Shown here: piece after piece, positions 43,740 to 52,520 of the stretch
How the letters are laid out: every line of letters begins with the position of its first letter
How positions within the stretch are numbered: position 1 is the first letter of the stretch
NCBI RefSeq assembly: GCF_034355335.1
Contig: NZ_CP136422.1
Span: 3,692,501 to 3,756,500 of the forward strand
Length of the DNA stretch: 64,000 bases
DNA from: Blautia coccoides
GTDB taxonomy: Bacteria; Bacillota; Clostridia; Lachnospirales; Lachnospiraceae
Direction: 5' to 3'
Notes under the pieces: model-generated
What the model was told of the DNA's origin: nothing
Database searches by the model: none
What the model saw: only the letters and a program-made list of their open reading frames with translations
Position numbers and translations under genes: made by a program

Positions 43740-45055
43740 TCCTTACTACTCCATTCTTTCAGATTATATCTATAGGCAAATAGCATACAAATTAGCAAAT
43801 TAAATATTCTAACATTATCAGAAGCACGGACAGAAAATAACATTATAGCGTAGCCCAACAATAGAATGGTCATCAGCTTTGGAAAAGAAATTTCATGTTT
43901 TTTCGATTCAAAATACACATTTTTCCTTTTACTATTTGTTTTTACTGAATACAGTATTGTACTTATTATGTTAGAAGTAAATGCTAATAACCCAACTGCT
44001 CCATGTATATAATAATTATAAAGATACTCATTTTCAATTGATGTTTTTGTCCAAGTGTAGGCATAATTCCATGTTGACTCTATCGCATGTACCGAATAAG
44101 CAAACTTTGAAGACGTACCCATTCCAAATAACTCATGTCCTTTTACCGATTCAGCAACCCAGTTAAACAAATCCAGCCTATTACCTACACCGCTTTGATT
44201 CATTCCAAATGATGCGGTGTACAAGGAAGAATAACTGTCGTCAAAAATAGCAAGTATCATATACCAAACATCCCTCAACCGAGAAATAAATGATAGATTT
44301 ACTGCCAAAGATACCACAACAAAAACTATTAATAGCACAATACCTATAATAATTTTTTTACTAAATCGAATAAATCCTGTATAATATCCTAATATGAATT
44401 GCTCAAAAATTAAAATAAGCAATGTAGAACGCGACATTGTTAAGACAGCATTTACTAATACTATAATGTAAATCACTTTAAATAATCTTTTCTTTTTAAA
44501 GCTCTCTTCATGTTCTATTAAATAAACCAAAATACCTGCAATAAAGCACAAATAAGCACAATATACAATTGGATGAGAAAAAGATGTTTCTATTCTATAT
44601 ATACCTAACCTTATTTCCTTGTAAAAATTATTTTCTGGAAGCCTAGAGATAATATGAAATATATTCACTCTTGTAATTTCTTCCACTAATCCTGTTATAG
44701 CTAGAAAACCTCCTGCATATGCCAATGTCTGTAGAGATTCTTTCAGTAAATTTCTCTTTCTTACTTCTGAATAAAATATCAAGCACACTACCAATTGGGC
44801 AATAATATATGCGAATGCATTAGTAATTGAAGTATCAAAGACGGCCTGCATTGAATAAACAACAAGATATATCCAAAAAAAAGCACTAGTTTTTGATAAA
44901 CTTACAAGTTGTATTTTGGTCCCAAAAGCCCATAAAACAACAAATATCAATGCTACTATGTTTACGAGATTTAATGGTCCAAAAGCAATATACCACGGTG
45001 TTATAGGGTATAAGAATATAAAGGCAAGTAATACATAATTGAATTTTATTTTCAT
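43736..45055 (-). CDS. Wzy-type polysaccharide polymerase (O-antigen ligase-like)
   Basis: Joins lipid-linked repeat units outside the membrane (439 residues). About eleven hydrophobic helices, a central extracellular loop (about 255-340) with FGMNQSGVGNRLDLFNW and the family's Arg/His-bearing pattern, and SRSTLLILIFEQF near 210. Low sequence conservation is normal, so the call rests on topology and neighbourhood. Confidence 0.85.
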   Translation of the reverse strand: MKIKFNYVLLAFIFLYPITPWYIAFGPLNLVNIVALIFVVLWAFGTKIQLVSLSKTSAFFWIYLVVYSMQAVFDTSITNAFAYIIAQLVVCLIFYSEVRKRNLLKESLQTLAYAGGFLAITGLVEEITRVNIFHIISRLPENNFYKEIRLGIYRIETSFSHPIVYCAYLCFIAGILVYLIEHEESFKKKRLFKVIYIIVLVNAVLTMSRSTLLILIFEQFILGYYTGFIRFSKKIIIGIVLLIVFVVVSLAVNLSFISRLRDVWYMILAIFDDSYSSLYTASFGMNQSGVGNRLDLFNWVAESVKGHELFGMGTSSKFAYSVHAIESTWNYAYTWTKTSIENEYLYNYYIHGAVGLLAFTSNIISTILYSVKTNSKRKNVYFESKKHEISFPKLMTILLLGYAIMLFSVRASDNVRIFNLLICMLFAYRYNLKEWSSKE

Positions 45056-45073
45056 GAATCAATTACCTTCCTC

Positions 45074-46225
45074 TTATTGTATCACAGGATATTCTGGAAA
45101 CTCTCCATTTGCATCAAGAGCTTTTTTTATAGCTTCCAAATAGCCATATTTAAATTTTTCATCAGGCTCTAAATAGCCGCTCTCTGCCCACTCGTTCCAT
45201 GCTGTAATAAAAAGCATATCTGAATGATATACATCCCTTGCCCGTTTTACTTGTTTAGTCATATATTTTTCAAACTTTTCTGGTGTAGCACCGTCATAAA
45301 TCTTTGCTTCTTTTCCGCGTCTAGGTGAATTGTCAAATCCAACAAAAGCACCTGGCACATTTTTATCGCTTGCAGGCTTTCTTTTAAGTGTTGCCTCCCA
45401 TGCCTTATCGTAACTCAATGGTTTGTTCTTATTAAAAAAATTTTCCCCATAATGCAGTAAATCGAAACCAAAATATTTTCCAACCCAGTTTGATATATTT
45501 CTTCTGATAGCTTTTAAATATTTATGTTGGTTTGCAAACATATCATGATAGGCATAAAGTGGCTCAAATTCAATATTCATATTAAAGCGACTGTCATCTT
45601 TATCCTTTTTCAAATCAAAATCAATGTTTTGATAAGCAAAGTAGAAACCGTTTTCAAATCCGCTTCCTTTAGCCAGCTTGTTCCAATAATCCAGCATTTG
45701 ATTCAAACATCCAACAATTTCTGGACGATACATTACAAAAAGAGGTTTTCCATCTACTTTAATATATCTATCATCTTTGAAGAACGGTAACAGATAGTCA
45801 AAGTGTTCCTTCCATTCTTTTTCCTCTCCATAGTTTTGTGGAATCAATACCTTTTTCGCATCTCCAACCCATGCCTTTGTCCATGGTTCATTTGCCCAAG
45901 AAATACAGAATGGCAAATTAATCTCTTTATTGGCAAGCATTTGTTCCATCGGTTTTTCCAAAAGCATGTGTCCACTAAACCAATAGTGGTAATAGCAGAA
46001 ACCGTATATTCCATACTTTCTTGCTAAGTCCACCTGCCATTTCTTAACGTTATCATCAAGCAAATTATAATAATTGCTATTTAGTGGCACACGTGGCTGA
46101 TCATGCCCTTCATAAAGAGGTTTCGATTTCTTTACATTAACCCATTCAGTAAATCCATCCCCCCACCATTCATCATTTTCTGAGATATTATGAAACTGAG
46201 GCAAGTAAAAGGCGATAACTTTCAT
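45074..46225 (-). CDS. WbsX-like glycosyltransferase (GH99-like domain)
   Basis: 383 residues of the WbsX family: KVIAFYLPQFHNISENDEWWGDGFTEWVNVKKSKPLYEGHDQPRVP at the N-terminus, YGIYGFCYYHYWFSGHMLLEKP near 90-112, WANEPWTKAW near 128 and AWNEWAESGYLEPD near 345. The fold is like family 99 glycoside hydrolases, but members occur in O-antigen and capsule loci, where they are thought to act as glycosyltransferases or glycan-trimming enzymes. Cytoplasmic (no signal peptide). Confidence 0.88.
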   Translation of the reverse strand: MKVIAFYLPQFHNISENDEWWGDGFTEWVNVKKSKPLYEGHDQPRVPLNSNYYNLLDDNVKKWQVDLARKYGIYGFCYYHYWFSGHMLLEKPMEQMLANKEINLPFCISWANEPWTKAWVGDAKKVLIPQNYGEEKEWKEHFDYLLPFFKDDRYIKVDGKPLFVMYRPEIVGCLNQMLDYWNKLAKGSGFENGFYFAYQNIDFDLKKDKDDSRFNMNIEFEPLYAYHDMFANQHKYLKAIRRNISNWVGKYFGFDLLHYGENFFNKNKPLSYDKAWEATLKRKPASDKNVPGAFVGFDNSPRRGKEAKIYDGATPEKFEKYMTKQVKRARDVYHSDMLFITAWNEWAESGYLEPDEKFKYGYLEAIKKALDANGEFPEYPVIQ

Positions 46226-46240
46226 TTTATTATTCCTCTC

Positions 46241-47203
46241 TTATTTCCATCGATTTGTTTTTTTATAGATAATAGGCATTATTGGCCTAGCATACTTGAA
46301 CATTAGCAAAGCGATTTTCATTTTATATCTAATATTTGGATCTTGCAAAACAAGCTTCCAATTCTCTTTAAGAAACATTTTACAATCTCTTAATTCCAAA
46401 TCAAACTCTCCATTTCGTGGTGCATTCATATATATTCTAAAAGCTGCTGCGGTTTGATATGACATTGCAGCCTTCCACAGTCTTTCATTTTTATTTTCCA
46501 TATAATCCGTTATTTGTGAACAAATAGTCAATATGTCACAATCTCGCTTTGAAAAATCATTTGTTGTTATACTGCCATTCCGATGCATATATCCATACAA
46601 TTTTGCATCACTATATACAATCTTTTCTGCCTTATCGAAAATTTTATACATTATGGCACTATCCTCAAACAGCATTCCATAGGGAAATAAAATATCATCA
46701 AAATATTCCTTTTTAAATATTTTTCCCCAAGCTGCTACCAAGAATGACTTTTGGTATAGCATTTCAACAATTGCATCTTCAGGTTTGAATATTTTCTTCA
46801 TATTCTCTGGTTCAAACTTAATTTTTCTTCCAGGATAACAATGAATCGGATTACATATTCCTATATCAGAGGAATTTTCAATAATCAAACTATATAAATA
46901 TTCAACAAAATTTTGACTAACCACATCATCACTATCGATAAACATGATGTAATCGCCATTGGCATGTGTTATCCCCTTATTTCTAGCATCTGCCAAACCA
47001 CCGTTTTTTTTATGAATAACTCTTACTCGCATATCTTCTTCTGCATAATGATCACACATCTGACCACTATTATCGGTTGCTCCATCATCTACCAATATAA
47101 CCTCAATTTTTTTGTATGTCTGATTTAGTACACTTTCCATACAAGCGCCTAAATAACATTCCACATTATACACAGGAATTATAATGCTTATTAACTTATT
47201 CAT
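46241..47203 (-). CDS. Family 2 glycosyltransferase
   Basis: GT-A fold transferase of 320 residues. SIIIPVYNVECYLGACMESVLNQTYKKIEVILVDDGATDNS at the N-terminus and the DXD-type motif MFIDSDDVV near 95; NGGLADARNKGI near 75 binds the nucleotide sugar. One of three to four transferases that build the repeat unit; sugar specificity unknown. Confidence 0.93.
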   Translation of the reverse strand: MNKLISIIIPVYNVECYLGACMESVLNQTYKKIEVILVDDGATDNSGQMCDHYAEEDMRVRVIHKKNGGLADARNKGITHANGDYIMFIDSDDVVSQNFVEYLYSLIIENSSDIGICNPIHCYPGRKIKFEPENMKKIFKPEDAIVEMLYQKSFLVAAWGKIFKKEYFDDILFPYGMLFEDSAIMYKIFDKAEKIVYSDAKLYGYMHRNGSITTNDFSKRDCDILTICSQITDYMENKNERLWKAAMSYQTAAAFRIYMNAPRNGEFDLELRDCKMFLKENWKLVLQDPNIRYKMKIALLMFKYARPIMPIIYKKTNRWK

Positions 47204-47216
47204 TATATTATTCTCC

Positions 47217-48257
47217 CTACAATATTCTTTTAAATCCCGGTAAACTTTTCAATATGCTGACCGCAATATAAGAAAGCACAATGTTGATAATAACAAATAC
47301 TGCCCCCCCTACACCAAATAAAACATTGAATGGGTTGCATTTCAAAAGTTTGTAGAATACATTGATAAAAAACATATGTATTAAATATATCCCAAATGAT
47401 TTATCTCCTATCTTGCACAAAATTCTGTCCCATTTATTTTTAATTTTCATCGAATTAAAGACAGAAAACAACGCAAACGATTGTATCACTACAAAAACTG
47501 AGTCATAACCAAACAAAGAACCTAATTGCAGTTTCAAAAGCACCCCTAGAACAGACGCGATAACTAATAATGAAGAAGACATCACTAGTAAGCAGATATC
47601 AACTTTAATAATTTTTTTAAGCATCCCACGATTCCAGGCTGCTCCCATAAGAAACCAAAACGGATAAATTGTATTAATATGACAATAAAATCCCAATTCT
47701 ACTCCGAAAATTTTTGTCACACGAAGTACTGACTCAAATACAAACAAAACAAACAGAATATATTTAAGTTTTGTATCTGAAGCATAATCAGCAATTAGTC
47801 TATACATCGGAAGTAGAATATATAATCCAAGAAGGCAATAAATATACCACATATGCGCCCACGTATTTCCCGTAAGCACATCTAAGAATGCTTCTGGTAT
47901 CTGAGTCAGGGATATTGTTTTTTTCTCAAAAACCAATTCCATCCAGGAAAAAGCCAAACCAAAACTAAATAGAACAATAATCATACGCAAAATATATTTA
48001 CCATATAATTTTTTCATGGTTATATCCTTTTTACCATCCAATAATAATGATCCCGTCATCATTAAAAAGCAAGGAACAGCCCACCACATCAAATTTACAA
48101 CTATATGATAGATCAAGATACTTAAAGTTGTCGCACTATTCCCAAACTGTATCAACGCAGAATACATTGTATGGATAGTTATAACTGCAATGATGGAAAA
48201 GGCCCTTATATATTCAAATTGTCGATTTGTTTTTTTGGCTTGTATATAATTCATCAC
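47217..48257 (-). CDS. Acyltransferase family 3 membrane protein
   Basis: O-acetyl- or succinyltransferase-like membrane protein (346 residues, about ten helices). Acyl_transf_3 pattern with the catalytic-type His near the first helix: RQFEYIRAFSIIAVITIHTMYS near 12-33, later WWAVPCFLMMTGSLLL and TWAHMWYIYCLLGLYILLPMYR. It probably acylates a sugar of the polymer. It overlaps the preceding transferase gene by four bases; ATG ATG occurs at the start. Confidence 0.9.
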   Translation of the reverse strand: MMNYIQAKKTNRQFEYIRAFSIIAVITIHTMYSALIQFGNSATTLSILIYHIVVNLMWWAVPCFLMMTGSLLLDGKKDITMKKLYGKYILRMIIVLFSFGLAFSWMELVFEKKTISLTQIPEAFLDVLTGNTWAHMWYIYCLLGLYILLPMYRLIADYASDTKLKYILFVLFVFESVLRVTKIFGVELGFYCHINTIYPFWFLMGAAWNRGMLKKIIKVDICLLVMSSSLLVIASVLGVLLKLQLGSLFGYDSVFVVIQSFALFSVFNSMKIKNKWDRILCKIGDKSFGIYLIHMFFINVFYKLLKCNPFNVLFGVGGAVFVIINIVLSYIAVSILKSLPGFKRIL

Positions 48258-49507
48258 ACTTTCCCCTTCAAAAACGCTTCTGCATACCGATCACATATAT
48301 ACTGCCAGCTGTATGTATCCTTGATTCTTTTCTTAGCCATTCTGCCATACTCAACTCTCTCGTCAAAACTCATCTTATCAACACTGTTTATAAGCTTTGC
48401 CAGATTTCCATGTTCTTTTGTCCAATAAAATGCGGCCTCTTCAGCAACTTCCCGATTAAAACCGACATCCAAAAGCAGATTTAGTTCTGTACTGCCGAGC
48501 GCCTCAAGCAGAGAAGGATTTGTTCCACCAACCTCATGACCATGGAAATAACCCCAAGCGTTTTCTCGAATCTTCATCAGAAGTTCCTGATTGTACACGG
48601 TACCAACAAACTTGATTCGCTTATCATTTTTGTAATGTAGCTTAACTTCCAGTTCATCTAAGAACTTATCATTCACATTTGTGATAATTGCAAAATCTTT
48701 ATTGCTGTCGCAATTCATATATTCTCTAATCATTATTTCGTAGTTATTTTCTGGCACGAAACGTCCAACCACGAGAAAATATTCAAAAGGCTTCAAGTTT
48801 TTGCTCTGATACCAGCTAATCAACTTCTCATCGTCATCTGCCAGCCTACTAACTCTTGTCTCTGCACCATAGGCAATAAAGGTGGTTTTAGGGTTACAGC
48901 CTTTTATCCCTTTGCCATCATAGCACTCATGGATATACTTCTCGATATTGATACTGTCACAGATTTTCAAGTCTGACCACTTAACCATCATCTGCTCAGA
49001 GAACTTCCAATATATCCGAATCGGTGCGCTCCACTTGGCTCTCATCCACTCATGACCATCCGGATTCAGGTAGACTTTGCCACCCAGTTTGTGGATTTCT
49101 TTATAAAACTTTTTCATGAATGGACCAATGCGGCACGCCATTATATATACTATGGGATGCAGAATATGGTTTTCTTTGATGTACTTGCAACACTCTTCTA
49201 GAGACTTTACATCATAATAAATAGCTTGAGCTGGCCCAAGTTTCTCTGGAATCAGAATCTTAAAGCAGCGAGCATTGTGATAGATAAACTCAATAGTCTC
49301 ACCATCTTTTTCAATTATATCATTCACACCATCGATTTTTGTCTCATCCATGTAACCGTCACCGTTTGCTTTACATGCTACATGATACTTTATTCTCTTA
49401 TCATACTGATGATATTCTGTTAGCTTATTTATAAATGTTTCATATCCACCATAGGCACCAAGTGACTTGGCACCCACGAGGAAAACATGTTGTTCATTAT
49501 GTTGCAT
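48254..49507 (-). CDS. DUF1972/Cps2T-type glycosyltransferase
   Basis: 417 residues; GT-B fold. N-terminal HVFLVGAKSLGAYGGYETFINKLTEYHQ is the DUF1972 hallmark; streptococcal Cps2T, which adds the first rhamnose onto the lipid-linked sugar, belongs here. C-terminal YFLVVGRFVPENNYEIMI and GYFHGHEVGGTNPSLLEALGSTELNLLLDVGFNREV are the donor-binding part. The start at 49507 follows GGAG at eight bases; an earlier ATG (49525) lacks one. With rfbA/B/D nearby, rhamnose transfer is likely (inference). Confidence 0.88.
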   Translation of the reverse strand: MQHNEQHVFLVGAKSLGAYGGYETFINKLTEYHQYDKRIKYHVACKANGDGYMDETKIDGVNDIIEKDGETIEFIYHNARCFKILIPEKLGPAQAIYYDVKSLEECCKYIKENHILHPIVYIMACRIGPFMKKFYKEIHKLGGKVYLNPDGHEWMRAKWSAPIRIYWKFSEQMMVKWSDLKICDSINIEKYIHECYDGKGIKGCNPKTTFIAYGAETRVSRLADDDEKLISWYQSKNLKPFEYFLVVGRFVPENNYEIMIREYMNCDSNKDFAIITNVNDKFLDELEVKLHYKNDKRIKFVGTVYNQELLMKIRENAWGYFHGHEVGGTNPSLLEALGSTELNLLLDVGFNREVAEEAAFYWTKEHGNLAKLINSVDKMSFDERVEYGRMAKKRIKDTYSWQYICDRYAEAFLKGKV

Positions 49508-49568
49508 AACGATTACTCCAAACATATAATTTTATGTTATTTATTACTTATCTATTATATTCCTCTCA

Positions 49569-50987
49569 CTACATCGACCCCTCCCCTCTAAAAACAACCA
49601 CAACAGTCCTCCACAACAATTTCAAATCCAACCCCAAACTCCAACTAGTTATATACTCCGTATCCAACTCCACAACCCTCTCAAAATCTGTAATCTCACT
49701 TCTCCCACTAACCTGCCACATCCCGGTAATACCCGGTTTAATGGCCAGTCTCTTCCTATGATGTGCCTCATACTTCTCCCATTCATCCACTGTCGGCGGT
49801 CTTGTCCCAACAAGACTCATATCCCCTTTCAACACATTCCAGAACTGAGGAAACTCATCCAGTGAAGTCTTCCGAATAAAATTCCCAATCCCTTTAATGA
49901 TCCTGGGATCATTATCCATCTTAAACATCAGACCATCCTGAATCTTATTCTTTTCCATCAGCTCTTTTTTCCGCGCCTCAGCATCCATATACATGGAACG
50001 GAATTTATAAATCTTGAACTTCTTACCATTCTTTCCAACTCGAATCTGTGAGAAGAATACAGGCCCCGGTGATTTTATCTTAATAATAGGTGCAATAAAT
50101 AAAGTCAGTATTCCGGTCATCAAAACACCAACAAAACCTCCAACAATATCCATTGTTCTTTTCAAAAACATATCTCTCGGTGAAGCCATCTTAATACTGC
50201 TTGAGAGCACAGTATAACCAGCCATTTTCTCCACAATCTGGTTATTGCCCAGAACTTCCAGCTTAGCCAGCTTCATATGTATCGTTACGCCCATACTTGC
50301 GCAGCTTTTGATCATTTCATTAGAAATAACTGTCTTTTCTGATGGATTAAAAAACACCTCATCCACCCAGTTCTTCTGGATATAAGAAACCATGTTGTCC
50401 TTATCCGCTACAACAGGTACACCCAGAATCTTCTTACCTGTCATATCCACATCAATAATGGCAATCCCATCCAGATATAAGTTCTCAAAATTATTTCTCA
50501 GAATTGTCTTCACAACTTCAGATGCCACATCCGCAGATGTCACTAGCAGCAGGGAACGCTTACCTTCCTGCTTATCTACTCTTCTCTTAATATTTTCTTT
50601 CCATGCCAGTCTTGTTACATAGGACAACACAACATAAATGCCCCACATACTGATAAAAATAACACGGGAATATGTAGAAGACTGTTGTATAAAAAACAGA
50701 TATACCAGCATGGTGGCAATAATATAAGTCACGTGTTTAAATACAGCTACGAACTCTTTGAAATAACCTCTCCTCAAAATGCCACTATAGCTCTCATTAA
50801 AAAACACAACGACAAAAAAGATAAAGAACAGGATGATCTCTACATCACGATAATTGTCATCGGATAATCGGAACATTTTCCCGTTTCTAAAGACATAGCT
50901 CAGCAGAAATGAAACTTCCATACAGATTAAATCCAGTACGATGAAATCCAAATGCTTTAACCAACTACTTCCATTTTTCTGATACAT
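49569..50987 (-). CDS. Undecaprenyl-phosphate sugar phosphotransferase (initiating enzyme)
   Basis: Starts each repeat unit by putting a sugar-1-phosphate on undecaprenyl phosphate (472 residues, WbaP/CpsE type). Four N-terminal membrane helices (about 15-130), a CoA-binding-like central domain and a membrane helix at about 282-305. The catalytic domain shows PGPVFFSQIRVGKNGKKFKIYKFRSMYMDAE, IRKTSLDEFPQFWNVLKGDMSLVGTRPP and GITGMWQVSGRSEI. First gene of the capsule operon. Less AT-rich than the genes after it. Confidence 0.95.
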   Translation of the reverse strand: MYQKNGSSWLKHLDFIVLDLICMEVSFLLSYVFRNGKMFRLSDDNYRDVEIILFFIFFVVVFFNESYSGILRRGYFKEFVAVFKHVTYIIATMLVYLFFIQQSSTYSRVIFISMWGIYVVLSYVTRLAWKENIKRRVDKQEGKRSLLLVTSADVASEVVKTILRNNFENLYLDGIAIIDVDMTGKKILGVPVVADKDNMVSYIQKNWVDEVFFNPSEKTVISNEMIKSCASMGVTIHMKLAKLEVLGNNQIVEKMAGYTVLSSSIKMASPRDMFLKRTMDIVGGFVGVLMTGILTLFIAPIIKIKSPGPVFFSQIRVGKNGKKFKIYKFRSMYMDAEARKKELMEKNKIQDGLMFKMDNDPRIIKGIGNFIRKTSLDEFPQFWNVLKGDMSLVGTRPPTVDEWEKYEAHHRKRLAIKPGITGMWQVSGRSEITDFERVVELDTEYITSWSLGLDLKLLWRTVVVVFRGEGSM

Positions 50988-51184
50988 AACTGACTCCCAA
51001 ATCCCTCAATGATTTTGCTGTAACCTAACAGCATTTGGCAGAATCGTCTTATACAATTATCCGATAATCTTGTACATTTAACCCAGCCGTATAGGAAAAG
51101 CTGACCACCCCACCCTGTAACCTAGGGCTGTTTTCACACGGAGCGCCAGCCAATAATCACTTATTTTTTCCTTTGTTCCTGTAC
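50988..51184 (-). ncRNA. Structured 5' leader of the capsule operon (candidate)
   Basis: About 190 untranslated bases between the predicted start of transcription and the initiating transferase. A GC-rich block contains GGCTGG (51151-51146), CAGCC (51130-51126) and GGCTGGG (51088-51082). The middle CAGCC can pair with either GGCTG, so two exclusive hairpins are possible. That layout fits an attenuator or a site for a specialised NusG/LoaP-type antiterminator, but no such gene lies in the window. Confidence 0.35.
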
Positions 51185-51213
51185 ATTCTATCGCGTTTGA
51201 CATATTATGTCAA
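51185..51213 (-). promoter_or_regulatory. Promoter of the capsule operon with palindrome over the -35 box
   Basis: On the minus strand: TTGACA (51213-51208), a 17-base spacer and TAGAAT (51190-51185). The -35 box is half of the perfect 17-base palindrome TTGACATATTATGTCAA (51197-51213), which could be an operator. The divergent XRE-type regulator starts at 51744. From 51214 to 51743 I see no gene. Confidence 0.65.
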
Positions 51214-51743
51214 GCAACGGGATGCATCTTTTGCTGTACATCTATTTTCGGACCACTGTAAAATACTCTCTGCAGGTTCCTCTTTTTCTTCAAAAAACAT
51301 AAAAACCATCTTGTCTCTTTATGGTTTCCGGCCATCTAAAATGTAATCCATAAACATTCACCCTCCGTTCGTCAAATTAAGGAAACTGAGCTTTCCGCTA
51401 TCTTTCTTTTGAATACAAGGGAATTCATTCCCCATAATCAACTTATGAGGCACATTCCTGCATTCTCTTCACAAACGATACAGTCCTTTATAAATGTTTA
51501 TTTTTCGATAATCCATTTGCATAAAAAACAGCGCTTTCAGCATCATAATATATAAAACAGTTAGAAGTGCCTGTCAAAAAATTACATTTTATTGCAACTT
51601 TGATTTTATCTTTTTACAGCGGTAATGAAAACGAACCTTGAGCACATTTTTTATCTCCTTGCAGTTCATTTTTAACCATTTAATTTCTGGTATCGTAGTC
51701 AAAGGGATATTTTTCCACTAAAAAAATATACGGAGGATAAAAA

Positions 51744-52070
51744 ATGGGAACACTAGATAAACTTAGTATAGGAAAAAGGATTCAGCAGCAACGGGAACTG
51801 ATGGGATATACCCGGGAAGAACTGGCTGAAATGGCGGATATCACGCCTCGGTTCTGTTATGATTTAGAATTAGGGCAAAAAGGCATGTCCCTGGACACCT
51901 TGTGCAAGCTTAAATCTGCTCTGCATATAAACACGGATTATCTGCTGTTCGGTGAACAGAAATCATTTAATGATTCCGATTCTGTCAAAACATTGATTGA
52001 AACCTGTCCATCGGATAAATTAACCTATTTGATCGACATTATCACTTCATATTTAAAAGCAGTAAACTAA
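51744..52070 (+). CDS. XRE-family helix-turn-helix regulator
   Basis: Small DNA-binding protein (108 residues). Cro/CI-type helix-turn-helix at about 8-65 (IGKRIQQQRELMGYTREELAEMADITPRFCYDLELGQKGMSLDTLCKLKSALHINTDYLLFG). Then about 40 residues that could form a dimerisation helix. RBS is CGGAGGA. Divergent from the capsule operon with 750 bases between, so it may control it (inference). Confidence 0.88.
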   Translation: MGTLDKLSIGKRIQQQRELMGYTREELAEMADITPRFCYDLELGQKGMSLDTLCKLKSALHINTDYLLFGEQKSFNDSDSVKTLIETCPSDKLTYLIDIITSYLKAVN

Positions 52071-52266
52071 ATACCATATTCCTTAAACAGACACAGATAA
52101 AGAACTTCTCCTCTCACTGGTTCCAGAAAACTTATTGTAAATATAAATCTGTCAGATTATCCTTCTAATATTCCTATTACTGAATAAACATCCCGTATTT
52201 GCAATATAATATATATTAGAACAACTTATTCACAAATATTATGATAAGAAGGGCTGGGTTTATCCT

Positions 52267-52410
52267 ATGATTGTTTTTATCGCTATATCATTCCTGGTCG
52301 GCTCCATGTTTGGAATTCTGTTAATGTGTCTGGTTCAAATCAACCGGCTGCACGGAGACCCGGAACCTGGAAGCAGCTTTCCGGATGACTGTTCCGACTC
52401 CAATACGTGA
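52267..52410 (+). CDS. DUF3789-like small membrane protein (47 aa)
   Basis: A 47-residue frame starting MIVFIAISFLVGSMFGILLMCLVQINR and ending in a short acidic tail. One membrane helix with a GSMFG glycine motif, Cys and VQINR at its end resemble the DUF3789 family of tiny phage- and plasmid-associated membrane proteins in Firmicutes. The RBS is weak (AAGAAGGG at 13-14 bases). The region holds no other gene from 52071 to 52520. Confidence 0.55.
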   Translation: MIVFIAISFLVGSMFGILLMCLVQINRLHGDPEPGSSFPDDCSDSNT

Positions 52411-52464
52411 TACAAATGAAAACAGCAGACAAGCTTCTTTCTGTTTTCCTAAATACACGGCTCC

Positions 52465-52514
52465 ATAAAAAATCACTGAAAGCAAAGTTAAAATACTATG
52501 CTTCCAGTGATTTC
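52465..52514 (-). terminator. Terminator of the trmD operon
   Basis: AAATCACTG and CAGTGATTT form a 9-bp stem, extended by GAAGC/GCTTT pairing; on the minus strand it is followed by TTTTTTATGG. It lies eight bases after the TrmD-fusion stop. Confidence 0.8.
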
Positions 52515-52520
52515 ACCGAT

